Origin: Craurococcus roseus
GTDB lineage: Bacteria > Pseudomonadota > Alphaproteobacteria > Acetobacterales > Acetobacteraceae
Direction of reading: 5' to 3'
DNA length: 39,968 bases
Assembly (NCBI RefSeq): GCF_039523795.1
Contig: NZ_BAAAFZ010000025.1
Span: forward strand, 1 to 39,968
The translations under genes were made by a program, and so were the position numbers. Under the pieces are notes generated by a model that worked only from the letters and a program-made list of their open reading frames with translations, had not been told where the DNA came from and made no database searches. Positions 1 to 10,880 of this stretch are shown here, in pieces. Position 1 is the first letter of the stretch, and every line of letters begins with the position of its first letter.

Positions 1-1776
1 TCGCGCCGCCGGCCGGCGTGGCGCGCCGCCCTGCGCTGGCTGGTGATGCTGGCGGTTTGGGGCGGGTTGGCGGCGGCGGCGGCGTTGCTGTGGTTCGCGT
101 GGGACATGCCGCGGCCCGAATCGGCGCTGGCCGCGACCCGGCGGCCTTCCGTGCGGCTGGTGGCGCCCAACGGCGCGCTGCTGGCGACGGAGGGCGACCT
201 GTACGGCGAGGTGGTGAAGATGCGCGACCTCCCGCCCTCCCTGCCCGCCGCCCTGCTGTCCGTGGAGGACCGGCGGTTCCGGAGCCACTTCGGGATCGAC
301 CCGCTGGGCGTCGCCCGCGCCGCCTGGGTCAACTGGCGGACCGGCGCGGTGGTGCAGGGCGGCTCCACCCTCACACAGCAGCTCGCCAAGAACCTGTTCC
401 TGACGCCCGAACGCTCCGCCCGGCGCAAGGTGCAGGAAGCGCTGCTGGCGCTCTGGCTGGAGCGGCGCTTCGGCAAGGACGAGTTGCTGGAGATCTACCT
501 GAACCGCGTCTACCTCGGCGCCGGGGCCTACGGGGTGGACGCGGCGGCGCGGCTCTTCTTCGGCGTGCCGGCCAAGCGCCTGCAATTGTGGCAAGCGGCG
601 ATGCTGGCTGGGCTGCCCAAGGCGCCCTCGCGGCTCAACCCCCGCGCCTCGCCCGACCTGGCGGTGGCGCGGGCGGCGGAGGTGCTGGACGCGATGGTGG
701 ACGCGGGCGCGTTGCCCAAGGAGCGGGCGCTGGCGGAGTTGTCCCGCATCCGCTCGCCCAACCCGCCGGCCCAGGGCGCGGGCTGGTTCGCCGACTGGGC
801 GCTCGCCCGCTTGGCCGGCAGCTTCCCCGGCAGCGCCGACCTCGTCCTGCGCGCCACCCTGGACCCGCGCCTCCAGGCGGTGGCCGAGGCGCGGCTGGAG
901 GCGTTGCTGGCCGGGCCGGGGGCCAGGGCGGGCGTCGGCCAGGGCGCGGTGGTGGCGCTGGACGCGGGCACGGGCGCGGTGCGCGCCATGGTGGGCGGCC
1001 GGGACTACCGCGACAGCCAGTTCAACCGCGCCGCCGGCGCCCGGCGCCAGCCCGGCTCGGTGTTCAAGCCCTTCGTCTTCCTGGCGGCTTTGGAAGCGGG
1101 GATGCGGCCGGAGGAGGCGGTGTCGGACGGGCCGCTGACCCTCGGCGCGTGGTCGCCGGGCAACGCCCAGTGGCGCTCGCGCGGCGAGATCACCGTGGAG
1201 GACGCCCTCGCCCACAGCGTCAACACGGCCGCGGTCCGGGTGCTGATGCGCGCCGGCGGGCCGCGCGCCGCGATCGCCGCCGCGCGCCGGCTGGGGCTGG
1301 ACGGGCGGCTGCCGAACGACGCCTCCCTCGCCCTCGGCACCGGGGAAGCGGGGCTGCTGGACCTCGCCGCCGCCTTCGCCGCCTTCGCCAACGGCGGGTA
1401 CCGTGTGGAGCCGCACGGCATCGCCTCGGCCGCGACGGGGGCGGGGCGCGCCCTGCCGGCACCGCGCGCCCAGCCGCGCCGCGTGGTGGAGGCGGCCCAC
1501 GCCGAGGCCATGCGGGGGATGCTGGAAGCCGTGGTGTCCCGCGGCACCGGCCGCGCCGCCGCCCTGCCGGGCCGGGTGGCAGCCGGCAAGACCGGCACCA
1601 CCCAGGAGTTCCGCGACGCCTGGTTCGTGGGCTTCGTGGAGCGCCCCGCGCCGGCGGCGCCGCTGGTCATCGGCGTGTGGCTGGGCAACGACGACGGGCG
1701 GCCGATGTCGGACGTGCGGGGCGGCACCCTGCCCGCCCGGCTGTTCCGGGACGTCGCCGAAGCGGCCGTCCCGTGA
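1..1776 (+). CDS. Class A penicillin-binding protein (PBP1A-type), 5' end outside window
   Basis: A bifunctional peptidoglycan glycosyltransferase/transpeptidase that polymerises lipid II and cross-links the glycan strands at the periplasmic face of the inner membrane. The frame is open from base 1; the first visible residues are Arg-rich and lead into one membrane anchor, so the true start probably lies upstream (GTG 43 and ATG 46 are internal candidates). The GT51 domain shows the EDRRF motif (catalytic Glu codon at 265) and the GGSTLTQQ motif. The transpeptidase domain shows SVFK (Ser codon at 1057), SVN (1216) and KTGTT (Lys codon 1588). At about 590 residues it is short for PBP1A and lacks a long C-terminal extension. 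The families are certain; the exact PBP1A versus PBP1C class is less so. Confidence 0.93.
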   Translation, partial: SRRRPAWRAALRWLVMLAVWGGLAAAAALLWFAWDMPRPESALAATRRPSVRLVAPNGALLATEGDLYGEVVKMRDLPPSLPAALLSVEDRRFRSHFGIDPLGVARAAWVNWRTGAVVQGGSTLTQQLAKNLFLTPERSARRKVQEALLALWLERRFGKDELLEIYLNRVYLGAGAYGVDAAARLFFGVPAKRLQLWQAAMLAGLPKAPSRLNPRASPDLAVARAAEVLDAMVDAGALPKERALAELSRIRSPNPPAQGAGWFADWALARLAGSFPGSADLVLRATLDPRLQAVAEARLEALLAGPGARAGVGQGAVVALDAGTGAVRAMVGGRDYRDSQFNRAAGARRQPGSVFKPFVFLAALEAGMRPEEAVSDGPLTLGAWSPGNAQWRSRGEITVEDALAHSVNTAAVRVLMRAGGPRAAIAAARRLGLDGRLPNDASLALGTGEAGLLDLAAAFAAFANGGYRVEPHGIASAATGAGRALPAPRAQPRRVVEAAHAEAMRGMLEAVVSRGTGRAAALPGRVAAGKTGTTQEFRDAWFVGFVERPAPAAPLVIGVWLGNDDGRPMSDVRGGTLPARLFRDVAEAAVP

Positions 1777-1864
1777 CGGCGCGGCGCAACGTTCTGGCGC
1801 GCCGCCCGTTCCGGCCCGATACTGCCGCGAGGCGGCGGGCAGCTTGCCGGGGGCGCGGACCGTC

Positions 1865-2530
1865 ATGGGCGAGGGTGGGGACGACGAAGCGGACGCGGCC
1901 CGGCGGCGAGCGGCGCGGCTGGCGACCATGGCCGGGCTGGCCCGCCCGGTGCAGCACGAGATCAACAACCTCCTGACCGTCATCTTCGCCAATTTGGAGA
2001 TGCTGAAGCGCACCGCCGCCGAAGGGGGGCCGCAGCGCCAGCTCGACCGGGTGGCGGAGGCGGCGCGGCGCTTCGAGGCGTCCTCCCGCGGCTTCCTCAG
2101 CCTGTCGCGGCGCCCGGTGCCCGGCCTTTCCGCCTTCACCTTGGGCGAGGCGCTGGTGGCGGTGCGCCCGCTGCTGGTGGTGCTGATGCCCGCGCCGGGG
2201 ATGCTGGCGGTGGAAGCGAACCCGGCGGAGGGCTGGGCGGTGCGCATGGACCGCGCCCTGCTGGACGAGGCGCTGATCGCCCTGGCGCGCGAGGCCGGCG
2301 AGGCGCTGCCCCGCGGCGGCGTCCTGTCCTTGTCCGCCTCCAACCGCCCGGGCCCGCCGGAGGCGGTGGAGTTGGCGGTGCGCTGGCCGGCGGACGTCGC
2401 GCTCCCGGCGACCGGGACCTTGCGCGGCATCGTGCAGGACGCGGGCGGCTCGGTGGAAGAAGGCGCCGAGGACGGCGCCGCCTTCCTGCGCCTGGCCCTG
2501 CCGCGCTCGGCGGCGGACGCACCCGAGTAG
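1865..2530 (+). CDS. Histidine-kinase-like protein with degenerate ATP-binding domain
   Basis: A 221-residue soluble protein with no sensor domain or membrane segment. Residues about 22-45 are an H-box helix containing QHEINNLL, with the candidate phospho-His at residue 31, as in the hybrid-kinase HisKA/DHp family. Downstream, the region at the N-box position reads LIALAREAGEALPRGG, where active relatives usually have LNLAVNARDAMP-like sequence, so the Mg-ATP asparagines are missing. No DxGxG G1 box is seen, although a G2-like GTLRGIVQDAGG remains. This suggests a phosphotransfer or pseudokinase protein (compare ChpT-like proteins) rather than an active kinase. The ATG at 1865 was chosen because the H-box follows at the usual distance; no strong ribosome-binding site is visible. 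It lies 88 bases after the PBP gene. Confidence 0.75.
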   Translation: MGEGGDDEADAARRRAARLATMAGLARPVQHEINNLLTVIFANLEMLKRTAAEGGPQRQLDRVAEAARRFEASSRGFLSLSRRPVPGLSAFTLGEALVAVRPLLVVLMPAPGMLAVEANPAEGWAVRMDRALLDEALIALAREAGEALPRGGVLSLSASNRPGPPEAVELAVRWPADVALPATGTLRGIVQDAGGSVEEGAEDGAAFLRLALPRSAADAPE

Positions 2531-2656
2531 GCCGCGGCGGCCCTGCCCGGAGCCGCGCGCTCCAACAACCGTGTTTCAGGCGCCCGCCGCGGCGGCCGGC
2601 GCGCCGGATTCCGGCGGAATGCGGGCGGACGGGGCCGCGGGGGCGTTCCATGCGGC

Positions 2657-2685
2657 CCGGCGGCGCCCTACAGAAGCGCCGCCGG
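2657..2685. terminator. 10-bp perfect stem-loop after the kinase-like gene
   Basis: Arms CCGGCGGCGC and GCGCCGCCGG enclose a 9-base loop. It lies about 125 bases downstream of the kinase-like stop and has no T-tract, so it may be a weak terminator or simply a structure in the leader region upstream of aapJ. Confidence 0.35.
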
Positions 2686-2716
2686 CCGTCCAGGCCGGGC
2701 TCCGGGGCCGGTATGT

Positions 2717-2732
2717 CGCGGATTGATCCGCG
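2717..2732. promoter_or_regulatory. Inverted repeat upstream of the aap promoter
   Basis: CGCGGAT-TG-ATCCGCG is a 7-bp perfect inverted repeat ending 9 bases before the predicted sigma-54 -24 element. It is a candidate operator. It does not resemble the NtrC TGCACC-N5-GGTGCA dyad, so the regulator is unknown. Confidence 0.35.
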
Positions 2733-2740
2733 GCCCGCCC

Positions 2741-2756
2741 TGGCGCAGCATTTGCT
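2741..2756 (+). promoter_or_regulatory. Putative sigma-54 promoter of aapJQMP
   Basis: TGGCGC-AGCAT-TTGCT matches the RpoN consensus TGGCAC-N5-TTGCW at all but one position, with the obligatory GG and GC dinucleotides exactly 10 bases apart (2742-2743 and 2754-2755). Transcription would start near 2767, giving a leader of about 55 bases before the aapJ ATG. Nitrogen control of aap-type transporters is known in rhizobia, which fits. No clear NtrC enhancer was found in the 210 bases upstream. Confidence 0.55.
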
Positions 2757-2779
2757 TGGACCAAAATCCAACAGGGATT

Positions 2780-2798
2780 CCCGGCCGCACCGGCCGGG
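2780..2798 (+). other. Leader hairpin upstream of aapJ
   Basis: CCCGGCC-GCACC-GGCCGGG forms a 7-bp perfect hairpin with a 5-base loop. It lies between the predicted transcription start and the aapJ ribosome-binding site (GGGAG near 2808). Confidence 0.35.
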
Positions 2799-2821
2799 CA
2801 AGAAACGGGAGACGGGATCGC

Positions 2822-3916
2822 ATGCAGCCCTTCGGGCTTTTCTCGACGCGCGCCTTGTCCGCGGCGGCGATGGTGGCCGGCGCCTTGCTGGCCGGGGGGC
2901 TGGCAGGCGGCCTCGCCGCCCCGGCGCTGGCGCAGCAGGCGCCCGCCCAGGCCCCGGCGGCGTCGGCGGCCAACACCTTCGACGCGGTGCGGAGCCGCGG
3001 CACCTTGGTTTGTGCGGTGAACACCGGCCTGGCGGGCTTCGCCCAGCCGGACAGCCAGGGCGTCTGGCGCGGCTTCGACGTCGATTACTGCCGCGCCTTC
3101 GCCGCCGCCCTGTTCGGCGACCCGAACAAGGTGCGCTTCGTCCCGACCACGGCGCAGAACCGCTTCACGGCGCTGCAATCGGGCGAAACGGACGTGATGG
3201 CGCGCAACACCACCTGGACCCTCTCGCGCGACACCAGCCTCGGCCTCGACTTCACCGCGACCAATTTCTACGACGGCCAGGGCTTCATGGTGAAGCGCAG
3301 CACCAACGTGAAGAGCGCCAAGGAGCTGGAAGGCGCCACCATCTGCGTCCAGCCCGGCACCACCACCGAGCAGAACCTCACGGACTGGGCGCGGGCCAAC
3401 CGCATCCGCTTCACCCCGGTGGTGATCGAACGGCTGGAGGAGCTGGTGTCGGCCTACGCCGCCGGCCGTTGCGACGCGTACACCACGGACGTCTCCGGCC
3501 TGGCCTCGACCCGTTCGGCGCAGCCGCAGCCGAACGACCACGTGATCCTGCCGGAGGTCATCAGCAAGGAGCCGCTCGCGCCCGCCGTGCGGCAGGGCGA
3601 CGCCCGCTTCGCCGACGTGATCCGTTGGACCCACTACGCGCTGATCGCCGCCGAGGAATTGGGCATCACCCAGGCCAACGTGCAGCAGATGGCGAACGAC
3701 CCGCGCCCCGAGGCGCAACGCCTGCTCGGCCGCAACGGCGAACTCGGCAAGATGCTGGGCCTCGACAACGCCTGGGCGGTGAACGTCATCAAGGCGGTCG
3801 GCAACTACGGCGAGATGTTCCAGCGGCACCTCGCGCCGCTCGGCATCCAGCGCGACGAGAGCCCCAACGCGCTCTGGACCAAGGGCGGGTTGCAGTACGC
3901 GCCGCCCTTCCGGTGA
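2822..3916 (+). CDS. aapJ: General L-amino acid ABC transporter, periplasmic binding protein
   Basis: A 364-residue solute-binding protein that captures amino acids in the periplasm and delivers them to AapQM. The ATG at 2822 follows a GGGAG ribosome-binding site and gives a typical Sec signal peptide ending in PALAQ (about residue 37); the frame also extends upstream to 2723, but without signal character. The mature protein starts with an Ala/Gln/Pro-rich spacer, then shows the AapJ/BztA pattern: RGTLVCAVNTGLAGF, WRGFDVDYCRAFAAA and SGETDVMARNTTWTLSRD. It is the first gene of aapJQMP. A stable stem-loop follows its stop codon, a common arrangement that protects the more abundant binding-protein transcript. 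Substrate is inferred from family. Confidence 0.93.
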   Translation: MQPFGLFSTRALSAAAMVAGALLAGGLAGGLAAPALAQQAPAQAPAASAANTFDAVRSRGTLVCAVNTGLAGFAQPDSQGVWRGFDVDYCRAFAAALFGDPNKVRFVPTTAQNRFTALQSGETDVMARNTTWTLSRDTSLGLDFTATNFYDGQGFMVKRSTNVKSAKELEGATICVQPGTTTEQNLTDWARANRIRFTPVVIERLEELVSAYAAGRCDAYTTDVSGLASTRSAQPQPNDHVILPEVISKEPLAPAVRQGDARFADVIRWTHYALIAAEELGITQANVQQMANDPRPEAQRLLGRNGELGKMLGLDNAWAVNVIKAVGNYGEMFQRHLAPLGIQRDESPNALWTKGGLQYAPPFR

Positions 3917-3925
3917 TCCCGGCGG

Positions 3926-3951
3926 CCGGGGCCGGCCCGCGCCGGCTCCGG
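3926..3951 (+). other. Intercistronic stem-loop between aapJ and aapQ
   Basis: An 11-bp stem (one G-U pair) with the 4-base loop CCGC starts 10 bases after the aapJ stop. There is no T-tract, so it more likely stabilises the 3' end of a processed aapJ mRNA or partially attenuates read-through than terminates fully. Confidence 0.5.
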
Positions 3952-3982
3952 TCGTGACACCCCTCGCACAGGGCAGCCCCCC

Positions 3983-5185
3983 ATGTCCCAGACCACGATG
4001 GACCCGCGCCTGCTGCGGGCGCCCCCGAAACGGAAGCTGCGCCTGTCCTGGGCGGACGAACGGGTGCGGGGCATCGTGTGGCAGGTGCTCGTCGTCGGCG
4101 TGGTCGGCGCGATCGCCTACTGGCTGTGGAGCAACACCGTCCACAACCTGGAGGTCCGCCGCATCGCCACCGGCTTCGGCTTCCTGGACCGCGAGGCCGG
4201 GCTGCCCATAGGCGAGTCGCTCATCCCGTACAGCCCGACCGACACCTACCTCCGCGCGCTCACGGTCGGGCTGCTGAACACGCTCAAGGTCGCGGTGGTG
4301 GGCATCGTGCTCGCCACCGTCCTCGGCACCCTGGTCGGCATCGCGCGGCTGTCGCGCAACTGGCTCTTGTCGAAGATCGCCGGCGTCTACGTCGAGGTGA
4401 TCCGCGACCTGCCTCTGCTGCTGCAACTGCTGTTCTGGTACGCGATCTTGCAGGCGCTGCCCGGGCCGCGGCAATCGCTCAACCCGGTGGAGGGCGTGTT
4501 CCTCTCCAACCGCGGGCTGAAGCTGCCCTGGCTCGAGTGGCAGGACGCGCACACCTACGCCCTGCTGGCCTTCGTCGCGGGCGCCGTCGGCACCTGGCTC
4601 TGGGCGCGGCGGGCCACGGCGCTGTTCTTGCAGGACGGCAAGCCGCGGCCGGTGTGGCCGGCGGCGCTGGGGCTGCTCGTCGGGTTGCCGCTCGCGGTGT
4701 GGGCGGCCTTCGGCGCGCCTTGGACGGTGGACTGGCCGGCGCTGCGCGGCTTCAACTTCCGCGGCGGCCTCACCATGACGCCCGAGTACTTCGCGCTGCT
4801 GCTGGGATTGGTGCTCTACACCGCGGGCTTCATCGCCGAGATCGTGCGCGCCGGCATCCTGGCCGTGCCCAAGGGCCAGTGGGAGGCGGCGCAGGCGCTC
4901 GGGCTCAGGCCGGGCGCGGTGCTGAAGCGCATCGTGCTGCCGCAGGCGCTGCGGGTGATCATCCCGCCGATGACCAGCCAATACCTCAACATCACCAAGA
5001 ACTCGTCGCTCGCGGTGGCGATCGGCTACCAGGACATCGTCTCCATCGCCAACACCACGCTGAACCAGACGGGCCAGGCGATCGAGGGCATCGCCATCAT
5101 CATGCTGGTCTACCTGACGATCAGCCTGTCCATCAGCCTCTTCATGAACTGGTACAACGCGCGCATCGCGCTGGTGGAGCGCTGA
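3983..5185 (+). CDS. aapQ: Amino acid ABC transporter permease AapQ
   Basis: A 400-residue inner-membrane permease of the HisM/HisQ class. It has the long architecture typical of AapQ/BztB: an N-terminal membrane segment, a large periplasmic/linker region, then the permease core. The core begins near ALTVGLLNTLKVAVVG. The EAA loop that contacts the ATPase is EAAQALGLRPGAVLKRIVLP at about residues 301-320. It is preceded by the intercistronic stem-loop and followed after 4 bases by aapM. It forms a heterodimeric channel with AapM. Length matches the family. Confidence 0.92.
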   Translation: MSQTTMDPRLLRAPPKRKLRLSWADERVRGIVWQVLVVGVVGAIAYWLWSNTVHNLEVRRIATGFGFLDREAGLPIGESLIPYSPTDTYLRALTVGLLNTLKVAVVGIVLATVLGTLVGIARLSRNWLLSKIAGVYVEVIRDLPLLLQLLFWYAILQALPGPRQSLNPVEGVFLSNRGLKLPWLEWQDAHTYALLAFVAGAVGTWLWARRATALFLQDGKPRPVWPAALGLLVGLPLAVWAAFGAPWTVDWPALRGFNFRGGLTMTPEYFALLLGLVLYTAGFIAEIVRAGILAVPKGQWEAAQALGLRPGAVLKRIVLPQALRVIIPPMTSQYLNITKNSSLAVAIGYQDIVSIANTTLNQTGQAIEGIAIIMLVYLTISLSISLFMNWYNARIALVER

Positions 5186-5189
5186 CGCC

Positions 5190-6323
5190 ATGAGCGACAT
5201 CACGCTCGACACCGCCGTAGCCAAGGCGCCCGAGGCGGCGCCGCGCACGGCGCCCCTGAGCCAGATCGGGCTGGCGGGATGGCTGCGGGCCAACCTGTTC
5301 TCCTCCTGGATCAACACCGCCGTCACGCTCGTCGTGCTCTACTTCGTGGTGCGCTGGGCCATCGGCTTCATCGAATGGGGCGTGATCAACGCCGTCTGGT
5401 CGGTGCCGGACAACCAGAGCCAGGCCTGCCGCGACATCAAGGGCGTCGGCGCCTGCTGGGCGGTGATCGCGGAGAAGCACCGCTTCATCCTGTTCGGCAC
5501 CTACCCCTACGAGGAGCACTGGCGGCCGGCGCTGGTCTGCCTGCTCTTCGTAGGCCTCTACGTGGTCTCCGCCATGCGCCGCTTCTGGCGCAAGGAACTG
5601 GCGCTGATCTGGATCGCCACGCTGACCGTGATCGGCGTGCTGATGTGGGGCGGCGTGTTCGGCTTGTCCTACGTGCCGCAGGAGCGGTGGGGCGGGCTGC
5701 CGATCACGCTGATCCTCGCCACCTTCGGCCTCGCCTTCGCCTTCCCGCTGGCGATCCTGGTGGCGCTGGGCCGGCGGTCGAAGCTGCCGGCGATCAAGGC
5801 GCTCTGCGTGCTGTACGTGGAGCTGATCCGCGGCGTACCGCTGATCTCGCTGCTGTTCATGGCGAGCGTGATGTTCCCGCTGTTCCTGCCCGAAGGCATG
5901 AACATCGACAAGCTGCTGCGGGCGCAGATCGCCATCATCCTCTTCGCCGGCGCCTACCTGGCGGAGGTTGTGCGCGGCGGCCTCCAGGCGCTGCCCAAGG
6001 GCCAGTACGAGGCGGCGGACGCGCTCGGCCTCTCCTACTGGCAGAAGACCGGCTTCATCATCCTGCCCCAGGCGCTCCGCTTGGTGATTCCGCCGCTGGT
6101 GAACACCTTCATCGGCTTCTTCAAGGACACCTCGCTGGTGCTCATCATCGGCATCTTCGACCTGCTGACCGCGGGCAAGACCGCCATCATCGAGCCGGCG
6201 TGGCAGGGCTTCGGCGTCGAGGTCTACCTGACGGTCGGCGCCATCTACTTCGTGTTCTGCTTCGCCATGTCGAAGTACAGCCAGGGCCTGGAGGCGGAGC
6301 TGAACCGCCACCGCGTCCGCTAG
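5190..6323 (+). CDS. aapM: Amino acid ABC transporter permease AapM
   Basis: A 377-residue partner permease of AapQ. It has several hydrophobic segments, a periplasmic loop between the first two of them (around residues 65-105), and an EAA loop EAADALGLSYWQKTGFIILP from about residue 274. The start ATG is 4 bases after the aapQ stop, implying translational coupling. The C-terminus ends in an Arg/His-rich cytoplasmic tail. AapQ and AapM are distinguished by length, order and the N-terminal region. Confidence 0.92.
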   Translation: MSDITLDTAVAKAPEAAPRTAPLSQIGLAGWLRANLFSSWINTAVTLVVLYFVVRWAIGFIEWGVINAVWSVPDNQSQACRDIKGVGACWAVIAEKHRFILFGTYPYEEHWRPALVCLLFVGLYVVSAMRRFWRKELALIWIATLTVIGVLMWGGVFGLSYVPQERWGGLPITLILATFGLAFAFPLAILVALGRRSKLPAIKALCVLYVELIRGVPLISLLFMASVMFPLFLPEGMNIDKLLRAQIAIILFAGAYLAEVVRGGLQALPKGQYEAADALGLSYWQKTGFIILPQALRLVIPPLVNTFIGFFKDTSLVLIIGIFDLLTAGKTAIIEPAWQGFGVEVYLTVGAIYFVFCFAMSKYSQGLEAELNRHRVR

Positions 6324-6338
6324 GAAGGAGCGCCCGCC

Positions 6339-7139
<801 letters not shown>

Positions 7140-7235
7140 AAGCCCGCTTCATTTCGTTTCAGCAAGCCGTCGGGGAGGTTGGCAGGCTCCTTGGGGAGTA
7201 GGACAGCTCTGAACTGAGCGGTCCCGTGCAACGGC

Positions 7236-7700
7236 TCATCGCCCGCTGAACGGGTTGGGCCCGAGGAACTCCAGCTTGTAGCGCGCCGCGACTTCCACGA
7301 TCCGTCCCATGTCGGACGGCACTTGTAAGCCGGCCTCCGCAATCTCGAGGAAGAAGCGCTCGAAGCCGCCGGGCTGGACGACGCAGAGCATCGTTCCGGC
7401 CGCCTCGCCGCTATTGACGAAGCTGTGCGGCAGGTCACGCGGGAGGATGGCGCAATCGCCGGGCCCTGCTTCGAAGGTCTGGTCGCCGGCCCGCAGCCGG
7501 AACCGGCCCGAGATGACTCGGAACATCTCGTCCTCGCCGTGATGCACGTGCAGCGGCGGGCCGTCGCCGGGCTGGCGCACATCCTCGAAGGCGCTGAGGC
7601 CGGCTTCCGGGCCGTCCGCCGGCATGATGATGCGAATGTCGCCCCCGAACAGCGGCAGGACACGGGCGCTGCCGGCAGGCACGAACCGGGGCTGGGTCAT
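7236..7700 (-). CDS. Single-domain cupin protein
   Basis: A 154-residue protein with one cupin barrel. Motif 1 is present as HVHHGEDEMFRVISGRFRL (metal-binding His/His/Glu) and motif 2 as GDCAILPRDLPHSFVNSG (His). The reading frame continues upstream, but ATG 7700 is preceded by GAGG at good spacing and gives the standard cupin start. Such proteins range from small dioxygenases/isomerases to ligand-binding regulators; the substrate cannot be told from the sequence. It is convergent with aapP, 96 bases apart, and downstream of the small basic protein. Confidence 0.85.
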   Translation of the reverse strand: MTQPRFVPAGSARVLPLFGGDIRIIMPADGPEAGLSAFEDVRQPGDGPPLHVHHGEDEMFRVISGRFRLRAGDQTFEAGPGDCAILPRDLPHSFVNSGEAAGTMLCVVQPGGFERFFLEIAEAGLQVPSDMGRIVEVAARYKLEFLGPNPFSGR

Positions 7701-7848
7701 GGCGCATCCTCTCTGGCGGCGTGAGTGGCGGCGGTCCCATGCGTTCGGGAGGTGTCCGACGTCCCCCGCGGTCGCCCATGCGGACGCCCGCCGCCCGCGC
7801 GCAGCTTGCGCGCGCCGCGCGCCCGCATGCAACGCCCCTCGCCGGCGC

Positions 7849-8088
7849 TCAGTCCGCGAGCAGGGCGTCGGTCTCGTCCAGGGTGCGGTGGATGCGGGCG
7901 AGGATCGCGCCCAGTTCGGCGCGCGCGGTGCTCTCCGCTCGGGCCGCCGCGCCCAGGGCGGCCGTCCCTCGCGCCGCGGCGGCCTTCTTCGCGGTTGGCT
8001 TCGGCGCCGGCTTCTTGGCGGCAGGATTCGCTTGGCGTCGGGGCGCCTCGCCGGCGTCGTTCTTGGGACGGCTCGTCGCGCGGTTCAT
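7849..8088 (-). CDS. Small Lys/Ala-rich hypothetical protein
   Basis: A 79-residue product starting at ATG 8088. The N-terminal half is low-complexity and basic (AAKKPAPKPTAKKAAAA), like histone-H1-like or DNA-binding tails. The C-terminal half is a predicted amphipathic helix (ELGAILARIHRTLDETDALL). Third-position G/C bias in the second half supports coding. No clear ribosome-binding site is visible, and a further in-frame ATG at 8133 would extend it by 15 residues. No family is recognised. Confidence 0.5.
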   Translation of the reverse strand: MNRATSRPKNDAGEAPRRQANPAAKKPAPKPTAKKAAAARGTAALGAAARAESTARAELGAILARIHRTLDETDALLAD

Positions 8089-8202
8089 CGGGCGTGACTT
8101 CGTGGGCGGAATGCAGCGAAGCCGCGTCGGCACGGGAAAGGGGCCTCAAAGGGCTTGTCGGCTGCCGAACGGGCATTTCTCGGCGGACGGGCCGGCCGGC
8201 CG

Positions 8203-8224
8203 GGCGGGGCGCTGGAGCCCCGCC
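8203..8224 (-). terminator. Stem-loop downstream of acs
   Basis: GGCGGGGC and GCCCCGCC form an 8-bp perfect stem with a 6-base loop, beginning 15 bases after the acs stop. There is no T-run, so termination may be partial. Confidence 0.45.
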
Positions 8225-8239
8225 GCGGGCCTGACCCGC

Positions 8240-10180
<1,941 letters not shown>

Positions 10181-10266
10181 ACTTGGCGCTCCCCATTGTG
10201 CGTTTCGTTGGGGCGGAGTTTGGCTTTTCGTCCCATCGCGTCAATCGGTCGGTGCGCAACGACAAA

Positions 10267-10289
10267 GGGGGCGGCGCGAGGCCGCCCCC
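10267..10289 (-). terminator. Rho-independent terminator of the Ala/Pro-rich secreted protein gene
   Basis: GGGGGCGGC and GCCGCCCCC form a 9-bp perfect stem with a 5-base loop, 22 bases after the stop at 10312. On the minus strand it is followed by TTTGTCG, a short T-tract. It separates this gene from acs. Confidence 0.7.
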
Positions 10290-10311
10290 AAACCGTTCGC
10301 GTCGGCGCGCG

Positions 10312-10671
10312 TCAGTTCGACCGCGTCACGCCGCCGCCCTGCGCCGGCCCGGACGGTGCCGTGGCCCCGGGGCCGGTGCCGGACGCGCCGCCTTGGCGCT
10401 CGGCCGGCACGGCCGTGGAAGGACGCTGCGGCGCGGTGCTGCCCGGGGCGGCGGCGGCCGGGCGGTTCGCCTGCGTCGTCGGTGAGCCGGAGGCGGCGGG
10501 GCCGGCGGCGCTGTTCGGGACCGGCGCCGGCGCGGTCGCGGCGGGCCGGCTCGCGGGGGCGGCCGCGGGAGCGTTGGCCGTTCCGCCCTGCGCGAGGGCC
10601 GGCGCTGTGGCGGCGCCGAACAGCAGCGCGGCGGCGAGCAGGCCGCGGATCGTCGTCGTTTTGGTGGTCAT
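10312..10671 (-). CDS. Secreted Ala/Pro-rich hypothetical protein
   Basis: A 119-residue protein with a clear Sec signal peptide (Lys/Arg n-region, hydrophobic core, cleavage after PALA at about residue 27). The mature part is low-complexity Ala/Pro/Gly/Ser/Thr sequence without cysteines, probably unstructured. A strong AGGAGG ribosome-binding site lies 9 bases before ATG 10671 and a terminator follows, so it is a real monocistronic gene. No family or function is recognised; an envelope or extracellular role is inferred from the signal peptide only. Confidence 0.75.
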   Translation of the reverse strand: MTTKTTTIRGLLAAALLFGAATAPALAQGGTANAPAAAPASRPAATAPAPVPNSAAGPAASGSPTTQANRPAAAAPGSTAPQRPSTAVPAERQGGASGTGPGATAPSGPAQGGGVTRSN

Positions 10672-10880
10672 CGTGTCGTCCTCCTGCGGGATCGGTCCCG
10701 GGCAGAGGCTGCCGAGCGGAGATGTCGGCGTTTCGGCGACGGCGGGGTCATTCCGTGCCGAACGGGGCCGCGGCGCGGCGATCGTGGCGACGCGGTGTCC
10801 GCCGCGGTGAAATCGGCGAGACTTTGTTACGATTTGTGATGTAAGGTCCTGGCACCGTTTCCGCCGAGGGGCTTCGCAGG
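10672..10880. other. Divergent intergenic region
   Basis: About 209 bases between divergently transcribed genes. The stretch 10821-10847 is unusually AT-rich for this window and probably contains the promoter of the DUF898-M48 pair, but no convincing -35/-10 pair can be assigned. Confidence 0.4.

Noticed and set aside
18..1976. Long plus-strand frame of 652 codons overlapping the PBP gene
   Set aside because: Its translation is low-complexity Arg/Gly/Ala/Pro sequence, an off-frame shadow of the PBP gene, which has all catalytic motifs.
10850..10865. Possible sigma-54 promoter (TGGCAC with GC 10 bases on) before the DUF898 gene
   Set aside because: The -12 region reads CCGC instead of TTGC, and the transcript would start only a few bases before the start codon.
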